A stretch of DNA of 64,000 nt from Azospirillum sp. TSH64. GTDB lineage: Bacteria; Pseudomonadota; Alphaproteobacteria; Azospirillales; Azospirillaceae. Under the pieces are notes generated by a model. That model saw only the letters and a program-made list of their open reading frames with translations. It was not told the origin of the DNA and ran no database searches. Made by a program: the position numbers and the translations under genes. Each line of letters starts with the position of its first letter. Position 1 is the first letter of the stretch. Shown in pieces: positions 1 through 8,705 of this stretch. The DNA lies in assembly GCF_003116035.1 (NCBI RefSeq), contig NZ_LGQW01000015.1:3743858-3807857 (forward strand), given 5' to 3'.

Positions 1-1454
1 CGCCCGAGCGCCTTGGCGCGATAGAGCGCCTGATCGGCCCGCCCAAGCACGCTTTCCACCGTATCTCCCAGCGTCCGCACCTCGGTCAGACCGAAGCTTC
101 CGGTCAGCTGGAAGTTCCGGCCATCCGGCAGCTCGATTGCCAGCGCGGCGAGGCCGCTGCGCAGCCGCTCCGCGATGGCCACACCGTCGGCTTGCGAACT
201 GTCCGGCAGCAGGATGGCGAATTCCTCTCCACCGATGCGGCCGATCTGGTCGGTCGCGCGCATCTGGCCGCGGATCACCTCGACCACCCGGCGAATCGCG
301 ATGTCGCCGGCGCCATGGCCCATCTCGTCATTGATGCGCTTGAAATGGTCGATGTCGAGCATGATCAGGCAAGCCATGCCGGCGGCCTGACGCCCCTCCA
401 TGACAACGTCCCGCCCGGTCAGCAGACGCTCCAGAAGCTCCAGAATATGCCGGCGGTTGTGGGCGCCGCTCAGCGGGTCGGTGGTGGCGAGGCGCTGGAG
501 TTCGCGCTCCATCCGCCGCCGCTCCGTGATGTCGGTGGCGATGGCGATCACGCCCGTCGCGGCACCGTCCGGCGAGGTCAGCGGACGCTTCACCACCAGC
601 AACTCACGCACATCGCCACCCGGCCCGGCAACGCTGGTTTCGAAGGAAAAGGCGCCTGTGCCGGACGAAGCCTGTTCCGGGAGATCCTGGCCCGGAAGTT
701 CCTGATCCTCGGATGACCATTCGGTGCCGTCGGCGGCGTTCGGAAACAGCTCGCGGAAGGCACGGTTGCACAGGGCATAGCGGCCGGCCGAGTCCTTGTA
801 CCAGACCGGGCTCGGCATCAGCTCCACCAGATTCTCGATGAAGCGGCGCTGCTCTTCGGCCAAGGCGGTCTGCCGTTCCAGCTCCGCGGTGCGCTCGGCG
901 ACGCGATGCTCCAGCGATTGGTTCAGCGTCTCGATGGTGACCAGATCGCACCAGCCGCGCACGGCGCTGACCAGGCTGGTGAACAGCTTCTGGGCGGTCA
1001 GCTCCGCCTTGCTTTTGTAGTCGTTGATGTCATAGGCGACGATGGCATCGCGTTCCGGCGCCTGTCCGGGCTGGCCGGTGCGCAGGATGATGCGGATGTG
1101 GCGGTTGCCCAGGTCGCGCCGGATGTGATGGACCAGGCGCAAGCCCGCATCCTGCGTTTCCATCACAACGTCGAGAAGGACCACGGGCAGGTCCGGCCGC
1201 TCGGCCAGGATCGTCCGCGCCTCCGCTGCGGAAAAAGCGCTGACGATGGCGAAGCGGCGGCCCTGGAACTCGAAATCGTTCAGCAGCACGCGCGTCATCG
1301 CATGCACCTGCTCGTCGTCATCGACCACCAGCACCGGCCAAGGCACGGCCGTCGTCGTCAGCCGCGCCGACACCGTGTCGGCTTCGTCATCCTCGAACAT
1401 CAGATCGTCGGGCGACATGTCACCTGCCGGGAATTGCCCAGTTGAGGGTTGCAT
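1..1454 (-). CDS. Response regulator with PAS-like sensor and GGDEF diguanylate cyclase domain (3' end cut by window)
   Basis: Predicted cytoplasmic response regulator that makes cyclic-di-GMP. The first ~160 residues form a receiver-like domain (VVDDDE acidic pocket; probable phospho-acceptor Asp95 in LLDVVMET), followed by RTGQPGQAPE, typical of receivers linked to the DUF3369 type. A coiled stretch (~residues 185-215) leads into a PAS-like domain (LMPSPVWYKDSAGRYALCN, then VIAIATDITERRR) and a GGDEF domain whose active loop reads GGEEF at about residues 408-412, so catalysis is expected. The ATG lies 10 nt after the stop of the binding-protein gene, so the two are one operon with the kinase gene before them. 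The frame is open to base 1; about 484 codons are visible and the final GGDEF helix (ADQALYRAKALGR) is reached, so little is missing unless another domain follows. Domain calls are by eye. Confidence 0.88.
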   Translation of the reverse strand, partial: MQPSTGQFPAGDMSPDDLMFEDDEADTVSARLTTTAVPWPVLVVDDDEQVHAMTRVLLNDFEFQGRRFAIVSAFSAAEARTILAERPDLPVVLLDVVMETQDAGLRLVHHIRRDLGNRHIRIILRTGQPGQAPERDAIVAYDINDYKSKAELTAQKLFTSLVSAVRGWCDLVTIETLNQSLEHRVAERTAELERQTALAEEQRRFIENLVELMPSPVWYKDSAGRYALCNRAFRELFPNAADGTEWSSEDQELPGQDLPEQASSGTGAFSFETSVAGPGGDVRELLVVKRPLTSPDGAATGVIAIATDITERRRMERELQRLATTDPLSGAHNRRHILELLERLLTGRDVVMEGRQAAGMACLIMLDIDHFKRINDEMGHGAGDIAIRRVVEVIRGQMRATDQIGRIGGEEFAILLPDSSQADGVAIAERLRSGLAALAIELPDGRNFQLTGSFGLTEVRTLGDTVESVLGRADQALYRAKALG

Positions 1455-1464
1455 AAGCCTGTAC

Positions 1465-3087
1465 TCACCGGGCCTCGATGTCGACACCAGAAAAATCCTG
1501 ATTGAAAATGTTGTTCGTGTAGTTTTTCACCTCCTTGCGATGGGCAACGACGATGATCGAGTTCGCAATGGGAAACCACGGGACTTCCTGATGGAAGATC
1601 TGCTGGGCCTTGCGGTAATGGGCAGTCCTGCGGGGGACATCGCTGGTCACCTTGGCCTTGGTGATCTGCTCTTCGAAATCGGGATTGCACCATCTCGCGA
1701 TGTTGGCGCCGCCGGGACGCACAGCACCGCAGTTCAGCAGAAAATAGAGGAAGTTGTCCGGATCGCCATTGTCGCCGGTCCAGCCATAGAGGACCATGTC
1801 CTGCTCGCCCTGGGTCACCTGCCTGCGATAATTGCCCCAGCTTTCGGTCTTCAGGGTCAGCTTGATCCCGACGCGTTCGAGATTCTCCCGGATCATTTCG
1901 GCGGCACGCTTGCCGTTGGGCAGGTAGGGGCGCGTCACCGGCGGGTACCACAGGTCCAGGGTGAAGCCTTCGGGATAGCCCGCCTCGACCAGCAGGCGGC
2001 GCGCCTCGACCGGATCGAACGGGTGATCCTCGATGCTGTCATTGTAGGACCACATGCCGGGCGGAATCGGGTTCTTGGCCGGCATCCCGCCATTCTGATA
2101 GACCGCATCGACCAGGGTGCGCTTGTCGATCGCCAGCGTGATCGCCCGCCTCACCCGTACATCGTCGAGCGGCGGCTTTTGGGTGTTGAGCGCCATATAG
2201 GCGACGTTCCGCCCATCCTGCCGTTCCAGCACCAGATTCGGATCCTTCTCGATGTTCCCCAACTCGGCCGGATTGGGAAAAATCATCACATGGCATTCAC
2301 CCGACCGCAGCTTGTTCAGGCGAACCGCGATGTTCGGCGTGATCGAGTAGATCAGATTGTCCAGCGGCTGGCGCCCGCGCCAATAGCCGTCGAAGGCCTT
2401 GTACCGGATCGCCACGTCCTTCTGGTAGGACACCAGCTGGAACGGTCCCGTTCCGATGGGCATCTCGTCGAATGATGTCTGGCGGCCGGATTTCAGCAGG
2501 AAATCCGCATATTCGGCGGATTGGACCGATAGGAACGGCATCGCCAGATCGGCGAGGAAGGGCGCTTCCGAATGGTCCAGAGTGATGCGGATGGTGTGGT
2601 CGTCCAACTTCACCACCGATTTCAACAGGGTCGGCAGCCCCATATCCTTGAAGTAATCATAGGTTGCCGGACCGACATTGTGATAGGGATGGTCGGCATG
2701 CCACTGCCGCTCGAAGGTAAATAGAACGTCGTCGGCATTCAGCGGCCTGCTCGGGGTGAACAGTTCGTTGGAATGGAAGCTTACATTCCGGCGAAGATGG
2801 AATACATAGATCAGACCGTCGGCCGAGATCGTATAGGATTCGGCCAGTCCGCTGTCCGTGATTTGCCCATCCGCCCCCATTTCAACCAGATTGTTGAAGA
2901 GCGGTGTGACCGCATTCACGGTGGTGCCGGAGGTCGAGAGCTGCGCATTGAAGCTCTGCGGATTTCCTTCGGTGCAGTAGACGAGAGACTTTTCCGCCAG
3001 CGCCGCGCCGGGCATGGTCGCAAGCCCGAAAAGAACAGCCGCCCTCATGGCAAGAGTCCCCGTCAACGTCTGCGGCGGCAAAGGCAT
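1465..3087 (-). CDS. Periplasmic peptide-type ABC substrate-binding protein (SBP_bac_5 family, DppA-like)
   Basis: 540-aa protein with an N-terminal signal peptide ending near AALA/EKS and the family 5 opening (SLVYCTEGNPQSFNAQLSTSGTT region), as in DppA-like dipeptide-binding proteins. Further family features are visible, such as the N/D-rich GWTGDNGDPDNF segment near the C-terminus. Family 5 proteins normally feed dipeptides, opines or heme to a DppBCDF permease. No permease or ATPase gene is next to it here. Its ATG directly follows the TGA of the kinase gene (TGAATG), and the GGDEF gene starts 10 nt after its stop. This suggests it is the ligand-sensing partner of the kinase rather than a transport component; that role is inference. 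An internal ATG at residue 14 is a possible alternative start. Confidence 0.9.
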   Translation of the reverse strand: MPLPPQTLTGTLAMRAAVLFGLATMPGAALAEKSLVYCTEGNPQSFNAQLSTSGTTVNAVTPLFNNLVEMGADGQITDSGLAESYTISADGLIYVFHLRRNVSFHSNELFTPSRPLNADDVLFTFERQWHADHPYHNVGPATYDYFKDMGLPTLLKSVVKLDDHTIRITLDHSEAPFLADLAMPFLSVQSAEYADFLLKSGRQTSFDEMPIGTGPFQLVSYQKDVAIRYKAFDGYWRGRQPLDNLIYSITPNIAVRLNKLRSGECHVMIFPNPAELGNIEKDPNLVLERQDGRNVAYMALNTQKPPLDDVRVRRAITLAIDKRTLVDAVYQNGGMPAKNPIPPGMWSYNDSIEDHPFDPVEARRLLVEAGYPEGFTLDLWYPPVTRPYLPNGKRAAEMIRENLERVGIKLTLKTESWGNYRRQVTQGEQDMVLYGWTGDNGDPDNFLYFLLNCGAVRPGGANIARWCNPDFEEQITKAKVTSDVPRRTAHYRKAQQIFHQEVPWFPIANSIIVVAHRKEVKNYTNNIFNQDFSGVDIEAR

Positions 3088-5775
3088 TCACTGCTCCTGC
3101 GGGGATGGCACTGCGGCGACCAACGTCATGTTATCAGTGGCAAATCGTCGTGGAAAGCGAATGGTGAACCGCACGCCTCTATCGGGAAGACTATCCACCG
3201 CGATCTTTCCACCGAGCCGATTGGCCACGAGATTATAGACAATGTGCAGGCCGAGACCGGTGCTGCCCGTACCGCGTCGGGTGGTGAAGAAGGGATCGAA
3301 CACCCGGCCCAGATCGGCGGGGGCAATCCCGCGGCCGTCGTCGGAGTAGACCAGCGTCACCATGTCGGTGCCCTGCGCGGAGGCGGCAATCAGCAGCTGG
3401 CCTCTCTGTCCTTCGCGATAGGCGTGGGTGATGGAGTTCATCACGAGATTGGTCAGGATCTGTGCCAGAACGCCGGGAAAGCCGTCGATCTCGATGGCTT
3501 CGGGACAGTCCACCCGCAGGCTGTGGCCCGCCCGGCGCCAGGACGGGCTGAGGCTGGTCGCCAAATCCTCCAGATAAGGCTTGAGCAGAAAAAGCCGCTC
3601 CTCGCCGCTGGTCTGGTCGGCGGCGACCTGCTTGAAGCTCTGCACCAGCTCGCAGGCCTGCTGGAGGTTCAGCACCAGCAGCCGGGCGATCTCGTCAGCC
3701 GTCTCCTGGAACTCGGCGAAGTCGCTGCGGCGCAGATTGCCCCCGCTCGCCTGCCGCGCCAGGATCGCCAACCGATCCTCCAGATGGGTGGCTCCCATCA
3801 GGGCGTTGCCCAGCGGCGTGTTGATCTCGTGCGCCACGCCGGCAACCAAGCCACCCAGCGAAGCCATCTTTTCAGCCTGGATCAGGTCGGCCTGGGTGCG
3901 TCGCAGGTCTTCCAGGGCGCGGTCGGCGCGGTCCTTCGCCTGCCGGGCCGCCTGTTCGCGCAGGCCGATCTCGCGGATGAAGAAGGCGGCAGCACGCGCC
4001 ATCGCACCGAATTCGTCCTGGCGGCGCGTGCCGTCGATCGGGCCGGCCAGCGGGTCCTCGGCCAGCCGGGTCATCTGCTTTTGCAGGCGCAGCACCGGCC
4101 GGCTGATCGACCGGGCCACCACCGCCGCGGCGCCGCCGCCCAGCAGCAAGCCGATGGTCGCCCCGATGACCAGGATACGGGTCAGCAGTTCGCCGATGCG
4201 CGCGGCTTCGTCCCGGAAGGTCTCGTCCAGCTGCCTTGCGGTTTCCACGAGCGCGCCGGCATCGCGGTCCATCGTGATCAGCAGTTGGTTGAGGCGGCGC
4301 AGCCCCTCGGCGGTGCGGCGCAGACTGTCCCGCCAGTTGCGGATGGCCGACAGCACCTCGTCCTGCAACAGCGGCGACATGGGAAGGCCGCGCACCGTTT
4401 CCAGCAGGGCGCCGGCATCGGCGACGATGCGGTCGGCCTCCTCGGCGTCGCGCACCGCCACCGCGTCGGCGGCCCGACGGCCGAGACGCAGGGCGACGAC
4501 GGCGACGTTCTGCGTCTCCTGCTCGGTGTCGTTGGCCTGGATCGCGTAGGCGATCAGTTGCACCACCTCGTCCTGGATCGCGGTGTAACCGGTGGCCTTG
4601 ACCATCAGGATGCGGGCGGTCAGCCCCTCGATGGTGGATGCCGCGTCCGCCCCGGCGCGCTGGGCGGCTTCGAGCGCCTGCTGGGCCGCAGCGGCACGGG
4701 CCTGGACCCGGTAAAGCCCGTCCAGCGGCACACGCAAGGACGGCAACATGGAGGACAGGAAGGTTACGTCGGGCTGGCGGTTCAGCGTTCCGGTCAGCAC
4801 CAGCGCCCGCACCACCGGCAGCGTGCGGATGATCTGCTCGGCCAGCATCCGCTCGCCCAAGGGGCTGCTGATGGCCGGCCGTTCGGCATCGTCTCCCCCC
4901 AGGCCCGCTGCCGCCTGCACAGCCGCCTCGAAGCGGCTCAATGCCGCGTCACGTTCGGCCTGGGCCGCACGCAGTTCGGTGACGGCCGCCTGCAACCCGT
5001 CCACCGTGGCGGCATAGCGGGCGGCCGATTGCCTCGCCGGATAGCGATCGACCAGCGGGTCGGTCCGATCCAAGGCCGACTGCAACCGGTCAGCGGTTCC
5101 AGTCAGCCTGTCGATGGCGATGTGGAAATCAGCCGGGGTCAGGGGGCGGCCGCTGCCGAACAACCCGACTCCGAACCCGAGGGCGGCGACATGCTGGGCC
5201 TCCGCCCGCTGCAAATCCAGCATCGCCTCGCGCAGCTCATGGGCGCTGTCGACCACGTCGCGGCTGTCCCGCAGGCGCTGGTCGGCCTCCGTCAGGGATC
5301 CGAGGGAATCGACGTTGGCGGCATGCTGGCGTTCGCGGGCGCGGTCGGTCAGCGCCATCAGGGTGGAGGCGTGAAGCCCCATGTCGGCCACCGCGGAGTC
5401 GTTCGCGGCGGTCACCTGGATGAAGCTGCGCATCTGGTCGACATAGCGCGCCAGCACGGCGGTCGCACGCTCCACCTCCGCCCGATGGGTATTGGCCGAT
5501 CCGGCCTTGTCCAGCTGGCGCAACTCGGCCGCCGCCGAGTCCGACATGCTTTCGAAACGGTCGGCGCGGCTGGCACGGTCGGCGGGAGCCACCTGAAGAT
5601 AGTCGATGCGGGCTGCGGTCGCCGCCAGCACGTCGCGATAGACCGAACCTGCGAGCACCGCCGATTCGTAAACCCGCTCGCTGCGGGCCAGCAGCAGCCC
5701 GCCGGCCACCGCGATGACCGCCGCGACCATGACCGGCACGCCCCCGACGACCGCGATGCGCGAGCGAATCCTCAT
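3088..5775 (-). CDS. Membrane sensor histidine kinase with long periplasmic/coiled sensor region and HAMP
   Basis: Inner-membrane sensor kinase of about 895 aa. A transmembrane helix lies near the N-terminus (VVGGVPVMVAAVIAVAGGLLLA), then a ~500-residue helical region, a second membrane helix (ILVIGATIGLLLGGGAAAVVA) and a HAMP-like linker with RSISRPVLRLQKQM. The H-box is VAHEINTPLG with probable phospho-acceptor His649. The ATPase domain shows an N-box (NLVMNSITHA), DDGRGI and GTGSTGLGLHIV. The large helical sensor resembles TorS-type kinases, which pair with a periplasmic binding protein; here such a protein is encoded immediately downstream. I chose the ATG at 5775; an upstream TTG would add 6 residues. 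It is the first gene of a three-gene operon ending in a GGDEF response regulator, the likely phosphotransfer partner. Confidence 0.9.
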   Translation of the reverse strand: MRIRSRIAVVGGVPVMVAAVIAVAGGLLLARSERVYESAVLAGSVYRDVLAATAARIDYLQVAPADRASRADRFESMSDSAAAELRQLDKAGSANTHRAEVERATAVLARYVDQMRSFIQVTAANDSAVADMGLHASTLMALTDRARERQHAANVDSLGSLTEADQRLRDSRDVVDSAHELREAMLDLQRAEAQHVAALGFGVGLFGSGRPLTPADFHIAIDRLTGTADRLQSALDRTDPLVDRYPARQSAARYAATVDGLQAAVTELRAAQAERDAALSRFEAAVQAAAGLGGDDAERPAISSPLGERMLAEQIIRTLPVVRALVLTGTLNRQPDVTFLSSMLPSLRVPLDGLYRVQARAAAAQQALEAAQRAGADAASTIEGLTARILMVKATGYTAIQDEVVQLIAYAIQANDTEQETQNVAVVALRLGRRAADAVAVRDAEEADRIVADAGALLETVRGLPMSPLLQDEVLSAIRNWRDSLRRTAEGLRRLNQLLITMDRDAGALVETARQLDETFRDEAARIGELLTRILVIGATIGLLLGGGAAAVVARSISRPVLRLQKQMTRLAEDPLAGPIDGTRRQDEFGAMARAAAFFIREIGLREQAARQAKDRADRALEDLRRTQADLIQAEKMASLGGLVAGVAHEINTPLGNALMGATHLEDRLAILARQASGGNLRRSDFAEFQETADEIARLLVLNLQQACELVQSFKQVAADQTSGEERLFLLKPYLEDLATSLSPSWRRAGHSLRVDCPEAIEIDGFPGVLAQILTNLVMNSITHAYREGQRGQLLIAASAQGTDMVTLVYSDDGRGIAPADLGRVFDPFFTTRRGTGSTGLGLHIVYNLVANRLGGKIAVDSLPDRGVRFTIRFPRRFATDNMTLVAAVPSPQEQ

Positions 5776-5955
5776 GCGCGTCCCGCCGCGCAATCACGCG
5801 CGTCGGCTGCCCGGTACGAGTGCCGGGAGAGGGGCAGGCTCCCGGAAAAGGGTGAATGGCGATCCGCCACGAACGCTCCGCACGCAGGACCTAATGGGCC
5901 TTAGCAGAGCAATGGACCGTGGCAAAGGGATAAAGCCACCGGAAAGAAAGCGATA

Positions 5956-5989
5956 GGCGGGATGGGGCGAAACGCCGCTCCATCCCGCC
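5956..5989 (-). terminator. Strong hairpin downstream of choX
   Basis: A 10-bp perfect stem (GGCGGGATGG / CCATCCCGCC) with a 14-nt loop lies about 45 nt beyond the choX stop. It has no clear U-run on either strand, so it may terminate weakly or stabilise the 3' end. It also separates choX from the kinase operon. Confidence 0.45.
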
Positions 5990-6002
5990 CCATCCGATGC
6001 CG

Positions 6003-6044
6003 TTTACGACTTGGCCGGTTAGGACTTGGCCCGTTACGACTTGG
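6003..6044 (-). repeat. Three tandem copies of the choX 3' end including the stop codon
   Basis: The 12-mer TTACGACTTGG with a variable first base (GTTACGACTTGG, GTTAGGACTTGG, TTTACGACTTGG) occurs three times at a period of exactly 15 nt. On the minus strand each unit reads AAG TCN TAA in frame, so the terminal Lys-Ser-stop of choX is followed by two further in-frame copies. It looks like a small tandem duplication that left the reading frame product unchanged. Confidence 0.8.
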
Positions 6045-7008
6045 TTGCGACGCCGAGCTTGGCCTGCACCGCAGCCAGCCCATCCTTGCCATCAATGGTG
6101 GTAACGCCCGACAGCCAGCTCTTCAGAATGTCGGGATTCTTCTTCAGCCAGGCCTTCGCGGCGGCGTCCGGCTTCTTGTTGCCGTTCATGATGTCGTCCA
6201 TCACGGCGTTTTCCATCGCCAGCGTGAAGGACAAGTTGGACAGCAGCTTGCCGACATTCGGGCATTCCGCGGCATAGCCCTTGCGGACGTTGGTCGAAAC
6301 CGTGGCGCCACCGAGGTTGGGGCCGAACCAGTCGTCGCCGCCCTCCAGATAGGTCAGCTCGAAGCTCTTGTTCATCGGGTGCGGCTCCCAGCCCAGGAAG
6401 ACCACCCAGCCCTTGTTGCGCGTCGCGCGCTTCACCTCGGCCAGCATGCCGGCCTCGCTGGATTCCACCAGCTTGAAGTCCTTCAGGCCGAAGGCGTCGG
6501 CCTTCAGCATCTTGTCGATGATCAGGTTGCCGTCGTTGCCGGCCTCGATGCCATAAATCTTGCCGCTCAGCTTGTCCTTGAACTTCGCGATGTCGGCGAA
6601 GGTCTTCAGCCCGGCCTCGGCGGCGTATTTCGGCACGGCCAGCGTGTATTTGGCGCCTTCCAGATTGACGCGCGTCACCTCGACCGAGCCGTCTTCCAGC
6701 ACCGGCTTCACGAAGGGCTCCATCGTCGGCATCCAGTTGCCGAGGAAGACGTCCAGCGACTTGGTCTTCAGGCCCGTGTAGACCAGCGGCACCGACGACA
6801 TGGTGGTGGTCGGCTTGTAGCCCAGCGCGTCGAGCGTGACGGAGGCGAGCGCCGTCGTCGCCGCGATGTCGGTCCAGCCGACGTCGCCGAAGCGCACCGC
6901 CTTGCAGGAGGCCGGTTCGGCGGCCAGCGCCCCGCCGGCGCCCAGCGTCACGACCGCAGCGATGCCGGCACCCGCGATACCCTTGGCCAGGGCCATCCAT
7001 CCGTTCAT
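6034..7008 (-). CDS. choX: Choline ABC transporter substrate-binding protein
   Basis: 324-aa periplasmic binding protein of the glycine-betaine/choline (OpuAC) family. A signal peptide ends at about GALA/AEP. The mature start CKAVRFGDVGWTDIAATTALAS and the segment FLGNWMPTMEPF match the ChoX group, which binds choline and acetylcholine in a Trp/Tyr cage; GWVVFLGWEPHPMN supplies further aromatic residues. It should deliver choline to the ChoW/ChoV pair encoded further along the same strand. Unusually, betI lies between choX and choVW on the other strand, so choX must have its own promoter in the 192-nt gap to betI or depend on read-through. A ProX-like betaine specificity is the alternative. 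Confidence 0.88.
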   Translation of the reverse strand: MNGWMALAKGIAGAGIAAVVTLGAGGALAAEPASCKAVRFGDVGWTDIAATTALASVTLDALGYKPTTTMSSVPLVYTGLKTKSLDVFLGNWMPTMEPFVKPVLEDGSVEVTRVNLEGAKYTLAVPKYAAEAGLKTFADIAKFKDKLSGKIYGIEAGNDGNLIIDKMLKADAFGLKDFKLVESSEAGMLAEVKRATRNKGWVVFLGWEPHPMNKSFELTYLEGGDDWFGPNLGGATVSTNVRKGYAAECPNVGKLLSNLSFTLAMENAVMDDIMNGNKKPDAAAKAWLKKNPDILKSWLSGVTTIDGKDGLAAVQAKLGVATKS

Positions 7009-7200
7009 ATCCTCAACTCCTCTTTCTTGTCGTTCGGGCTTGTTGTCCGGGCTTTGCCGTTCCGGTCCATCCGGTCTGCGTCACCGGGTCTGCCGATTTC
7101 GCCATCGACGGACCGGCGAAAATGGCGCATTTGTTGCGATACAGGCCAAGGTCCCGGTTGAAACCGTCTTGGCTGAACAGGACAGGAGACCGCCAGCCCC

Positions 7201-7776
7201 ATGCCCAAAGTCGGAATGGAACCGATCCGCCGCCGCCAGTTGATCGACGCCACCATCACCTCGATGGGCGAGCATGGCTTGGCCGACACCACGGTCCAGA
7301 CGATCAGCCGGGGGGCCGGCGTTTCGCCGGGCATCATCCACCATTATTTCGGCGGCAAGGACGAGCTGCTGTCCGCCACCATGCGCAGCATGCTGCAACA
7401 GCTGCGCGACGACGCGACCCAGCGGCTGGCGACCGCAGATTCGCCGCGCGCCCGGCTGGAGGCGATCGTCGACTGCAACTTCGCCCCCGGCCAGTTCGAA
7501 CCGCGGGTGGTCGCGGCCTGGCTCGGCTTCTGGGCGCAGGCGCCGCACAACCCGGCGCTGGCCCGGCTGCAACGGATCAATGCCCGCCGGCTGCACTCCA
7601 ACCTGCTGCATGCCCTGCGTCCTCTGCTGCCGCCGGACCGGGCGGAGCGGGTGGCCGTCGGGCTGGCGGCGATGATCGACGGGCTGTGGCTGCGCTTCGC
7701 GCTGACCGGCGCCATCGACGGCAGCGCCGCCCGGGCGGTGGCGCTGGGCTACCTCGATTCCGAGCTGAACGCCTGA
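7201..7776 (+). CDS. betI: TetR-family repressor BetI
   Basis: 191 aa, close to the usual ~195 aa of BetI, the choline-responsive repressor of betaine synthesis and choline uptake genes. The start MPKVGMEPIRRRQLIDATI and the helix-turn-helix (TVQTISRGAGVSPGIIHHYFGGKDELL, about residues 28-55) are characteristic. The C-terminal ligand domain follows (VVAAWLGFWAQAP, MIDGLWLRFALTG). It is divergent from choX and convergent with choW, ending 2 nt before the choW stop. No betA or betB gene is in the window, so this copy probably controls choline uptake; the palindrome upstream of choV supports that. The ATG is the first codon of the conserved BetI start. Confidence 0.9.
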   Translation: MPKVGMEPIRRRQLIDATITSMGEHGLADTTVQTISRGAGVSPGIIHHYFGGKDELLSATMRSMLQQLRDDATQRLATADSPRARLEAIVDCNFAPGQFEPRVVAAWLGFWAQAPHNPALARLQRINARRLHSNLLHALRPLLPPDRAERVAVGLAAMIDGLWLRFALTGAIDGSAARAVALGYLDSELNA

Positions 7777-7778
7777 CC

Positions 7779-8705
7779 TCACCGCCGCCACCAGCGCCGT
7801 CCGGCAGTCCCGGCGGCGGCCCGGCGGCGGCCGGCACCGCGACCGCTCACCCGGCCAAAGCTCTGCGTGATGCGGTCGAGCACGACGGCCAGCAGAACCA
7901 CGGCCAGGCCGCTCTGCACACCGAGGCCGATGTCCAAACGCTGGATGCCCTGGAGCACCACGTTCCCCAGCCCCCCGGCGCCGATCATCGAGGCGACGAC
8001 GATCATCGACAGTGCCATCATCATGGTCTGGTTCACCCCGGCCATGATCGACGGCAGGGCGTTGGGCAGCTGAATCTTGAACAGGAGCTGATGGTCGCGG
8101 CAACCGAAGGCGCGCCCGGCCTCGACCAGTTCCGCCGGCACCTGCCGGATGCCGAGCGCCGTCAGGCGAACGGCCGGCGGCATGGCGAAGACCACGGTGG
8201 CGATGATGCCGGGCACCCGGCCCAGACCGAAGAACAACACCGCCGGGATCAGATAGACGAAGGCCGGCATCGTCTGCATCAGGTCCAGCAGCGTCTTGCC
8301 CACCCCGTCGGCGATCTTGCTGCGCGCCATCCAGATGCCGAGCGGCACCCCGCCGATCAGGCTGAGCACGGTGGAGGCGAGAACCAGCCCAAGGGTGGAC
8401 ACCGTCGGCTCCCACAGCCCCATCACGAAGATCCCGCCCAGCGACAGCAGGGTGAACAGCGCGAAGGCGCGCCCGACCCGCCAGAGCGCGACCGCCGACA
8501 GCATCAGCGCCAGCAGCCAGGGCGGCACCCCCAGCAGCAGCCCGTCCAACGCCTCTCCCAACCCATCCACCGTCGCGGCGATGAGCGTCAGCGCCGGCTG
8601 CCCATGGTCGAGGATCGTCGTCACCAGCCATTCGGCGCCGCGGGCGATGCCGCCGCCGATGGTCTCGTTCAGCCACTCGATATCCAGCAGCGCGATGTCA
8701 GCCAT
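7779..8705 (-). CDS. choW: Choline/betaine ABC transporter permease
   Basis: 308-aa inner-membrane permease of the ProW/ChoW family with about six hydrophobic segments. The coupling loop AGRAFGCRDHQLLFKIQLPNALPSIMAGVNQ is the conserved EAA-type motif that contacts the ATPase, and the TMPAFVYLIPAVLFFGLG segment is family-typical. The start overlaps the end of choV by 8 nt, so the two are translationally coupled. The C-terminus ends in an Arg/Gly-rich tail that varies in such proteins. Confidence 0.88.
   Translation of the reverse strand: MADIALLDIEWLNETIGGGIARGAEWLVTTILDHGQPALTLIAATVDGLGEALDGLLLGVPPWLLALMLSAVALWRVGRAFALFTLLSLGGIFVMGLWEPTVSTLGLVLASTVLSLIGGVPLGIWMARSKIADGVGKTLLDLMQTMPAFVYLIPAVLFFGLGRVPGIIATVVFAMPPAVRLTALGIRQVPAELVEAGRAFGCRDHQLLFKIQLPNALPSIMAGVNQTMMMALSMIVVASMIGAGGLGNVVLQGIQRLDIGLGVQSGLAVVLLAVVLDRITQSFGRVSGRGAGRRRAAAGTAGRRWWRR

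Noticed and set aside
1847..1856. CCAGCTTTCG identical to the flagellar motif's first half
   Set aside because: It lies inside the peptide-binding protein gene and lacks the CGTG element at 10 nt, so it is a chance match.
2773..5904. A 1043-codon open frame on the plus strand
   Set aside because: It is the antisense frame of the histidine kinase and part of the binding-protein gene. Its Gln/Arg/Gly/His-rich composition shows no family pattern, and the opposite strand carries all kinase motifs.
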